Assembly (NCBI RefSeq): GCF_002743375.1 | Contig: NZ_PDZC01000002.1 | Coordinates: 1-64,000, forward strand | DNA: 64,000 bases | Source: Sporosarcina sp. P34 | GTDB taxonomy: Bacteria; Bacillota; Bacilli; Bacillales_A; Planococcaceae | Reading direction: 5' to 3' | Part shown: one piece after another, positions 63,277 through 64,000 of the stretch | Layout: each line of letters opens with the position of its first letter | How positions within the stretch are numbered: the stretch's first letter is position 1 | Made by a program: the position numbers and the translations under genes | Notes under the pieces: model-generated | The model's database searches: none | What the model saw: the letters and a program-made list of their open reading frames with translations, nothing else | What the model was told of the DNA's origin: nothing

Positions 63277-64000
63277 TTATTTCCAGCCTACTTCATTCAT
63301 TAATTCTACAGCTTTCGGATTATACTTACCGTAATCTGCGAAGTCCACTTCCTGTGGTTTGAATGTACCCCATTCAGCCATCACATCTGGTAATTTCGCT
63401 TCTTTATTAACTGGGAACTCAAAGTTTTCTGCCGTGAATTGTTCTTGAGCTTCCACAGTCGTTAAGTACTCAATCAATTTCACTGCATTTTCTTTGTTTT
63501 TACTATGTTTAATCAAGCCAGCACCACTGATATTAATATGTGTTCCTGTAGTTTCCTGGTTCGGGAAAAACACACCAATCTGGTCGAACACTTTCACATC
63601 TTCTGCTTCGTCAGAAACAGACATGTGACCTACATAGTAACTATTCATAATCGCAACATCACCAACACCTGCGACGATTGCACGGGCTTGGTCGCGGTCT
63701 CCACCTTCAGGTTCGCGCGCCAAGTTATTCACGATACCTTGAGCCCATTCTTTCGCTTTGTCTTCACCGTCAATTGCAATCAATGATGCCATCAATGATT
63801 GGTTATACAAGCTATCAGATGAACGAACAAGTAATTTATCTTTCCATTTGTCTGTTGCAAGGTCTTCATAAGTTGATAATTCTTCCGGCTTCACGCGATC
63901 TTTTGAATAGACAATCACACGCGCACGAGTAGATAATCCGATCCATTCGTTGTCTGTGTCCCGAAGCTCTGCTGGCACTGCCTTATCAATTTCTTCAGAT
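63277..64000 (-). CDS. Iron(III) ABC transporter binding protein, 3' part
   Basis: Only the C-terminal 240 or so codons lie in the window; the frame is open to the edge. The sequence fits the FutA/FbpA family of periplasmic-type ferric-ion-binding proteins. LSTRARVIVYSKDRV, GDRDQARAIVAGVGDVAIMNSYYVGHM with the paired tyrosines that chelate iron, TGTHINISGAGLIKHSKN and the C-terminal PVNKEAKLPDVM are characteristic. The signal peptide and start lie outside. A permease gene may follow elsewhere; a terminator directly after the stop shows it is the last or only gene. Confidence 0.88.
   Translation of the reverse strand, partial: SEEIDKAVPAELRDTDNEWIGLSTRARVIVYSKDRVKPEELSTYEDLATDKWKDKLLVRSSDSLYNQSLMASLIAIDGEDKAKEWAQGIVNNLAREPEGGDRDQARAIVAGVGDVAIMNSYYVGHMSVSDEAEDVKVFDQIGVFFPNQETTGTHINISGAGLIKHSKNKENAVKLIEYLTTVEAQEQFTAENFEFPVNKEAKLPDVMAEWGTFKPQEVDFADYGKYNPKAVELMNEVGWK

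Noticed and set aside
63031..63303. A 90-codon plus-strand frame after ytoA
   Set aside because: It runs through the terminator and into the 3' end of the iron-binding protein gene on the other strand, and has no ribosome site.
1..64000. CRISPR array, prophage, tRNA or rRNA genes
   Set aside because: No regularly spaced repeats of the right size, no phage structural or integrase genes, and no tRNA-like cloverleaf or rRNA sequence were recognised; the only dispersed repeats are the three ~150-bp copies.

Overview
The window is a chromosomal segment of a low-GC, endospore-forming member of the Bacillales. Gene content and protein style resemble Sporosarcina and other Planococcaceae. The evidence is a SleL/YaaH-type spore cortex hydrolase, a coat-F protein, an AbrB-family regulator, an SLH-anchored NlpC/P60 enzyme, strong AGGAGG ribosome binding sites with many TTG/GTG starts, and classic Firmicutes leader RNAs. 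I see no prophage, plasmid or CRISPR region. The clear mobile DNA is one group II intron and a three-copy short repeat. The species is an inference.

1-14 kb: a group II intron with its maturase sits directly behind the T-tract of the gdhA terminator. It is followed by gdhA, a 47-residue membrane peptide, sleL, a coat-F protein, an HAD-IB phosphatase, a DUF421 protein, metA under a SAM-I riboswitch, an AbrB-like regulator, a thioredoxin, serA under a T-box leader, a small export protein, a YsaA-like HAD and thpR. 14-23 kb: a decayed chemoreceptor gene, an acyl-CoA dehydrogenase-like gene overlapping ypsA, an isochorismatase-fold hydrolase, malate synthase G, and metE under a cobalamin riboswitch. 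23-34 kb: ribD-ribE-ribBA-ribH under an FMN riboswitch, an M20 amidohydrolase, ctaB, a glycine-betaine ABC transporter and cobT. 34-43 kb: ferritin, a GTPase/49-aa/CWC operon, ctaM, a LysR regulator divergent from an EamA exporter, a chemoreceptor with a cytosolic sensor, and an SLH-NlpC/P60 protein. 43-51 kb: argCJBD, fabI, brnQ, argH. 51-64 kb: a cation diffusion facilitator with two downstream partners, pepA, several small genes, a cupin/LLM pair, the bpsAB type III polyketide locus, a secreted nuclease, a paired fluoride channel, an alpha/beta hydrolase lacking its serine, a gamma-carbonic anhydrase-like protein, and the 3' part of an iron-binding lipoprotein gene.

Much of the segment is biosynthetic housekeeping under RNA control: serine (T-box), methionine (SAM-I and B12), riboflavin (FMN) and arginine (a sigma-A promoter with an AT-rich AhrC-like site). 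The least explained items are these: a ~150-bp repeat family with inverted ends that occurs three times at gene 3' ends, terminators sharing a conserved apical stem, an attenuator-like leader before the cation exporter, the Ser-to-Gly hydrolase, and several very small membrane-protein genes. I did not find a wholly new multi-gene system; the repeat family and the exporter leader are the best candidates for undescribed biology.
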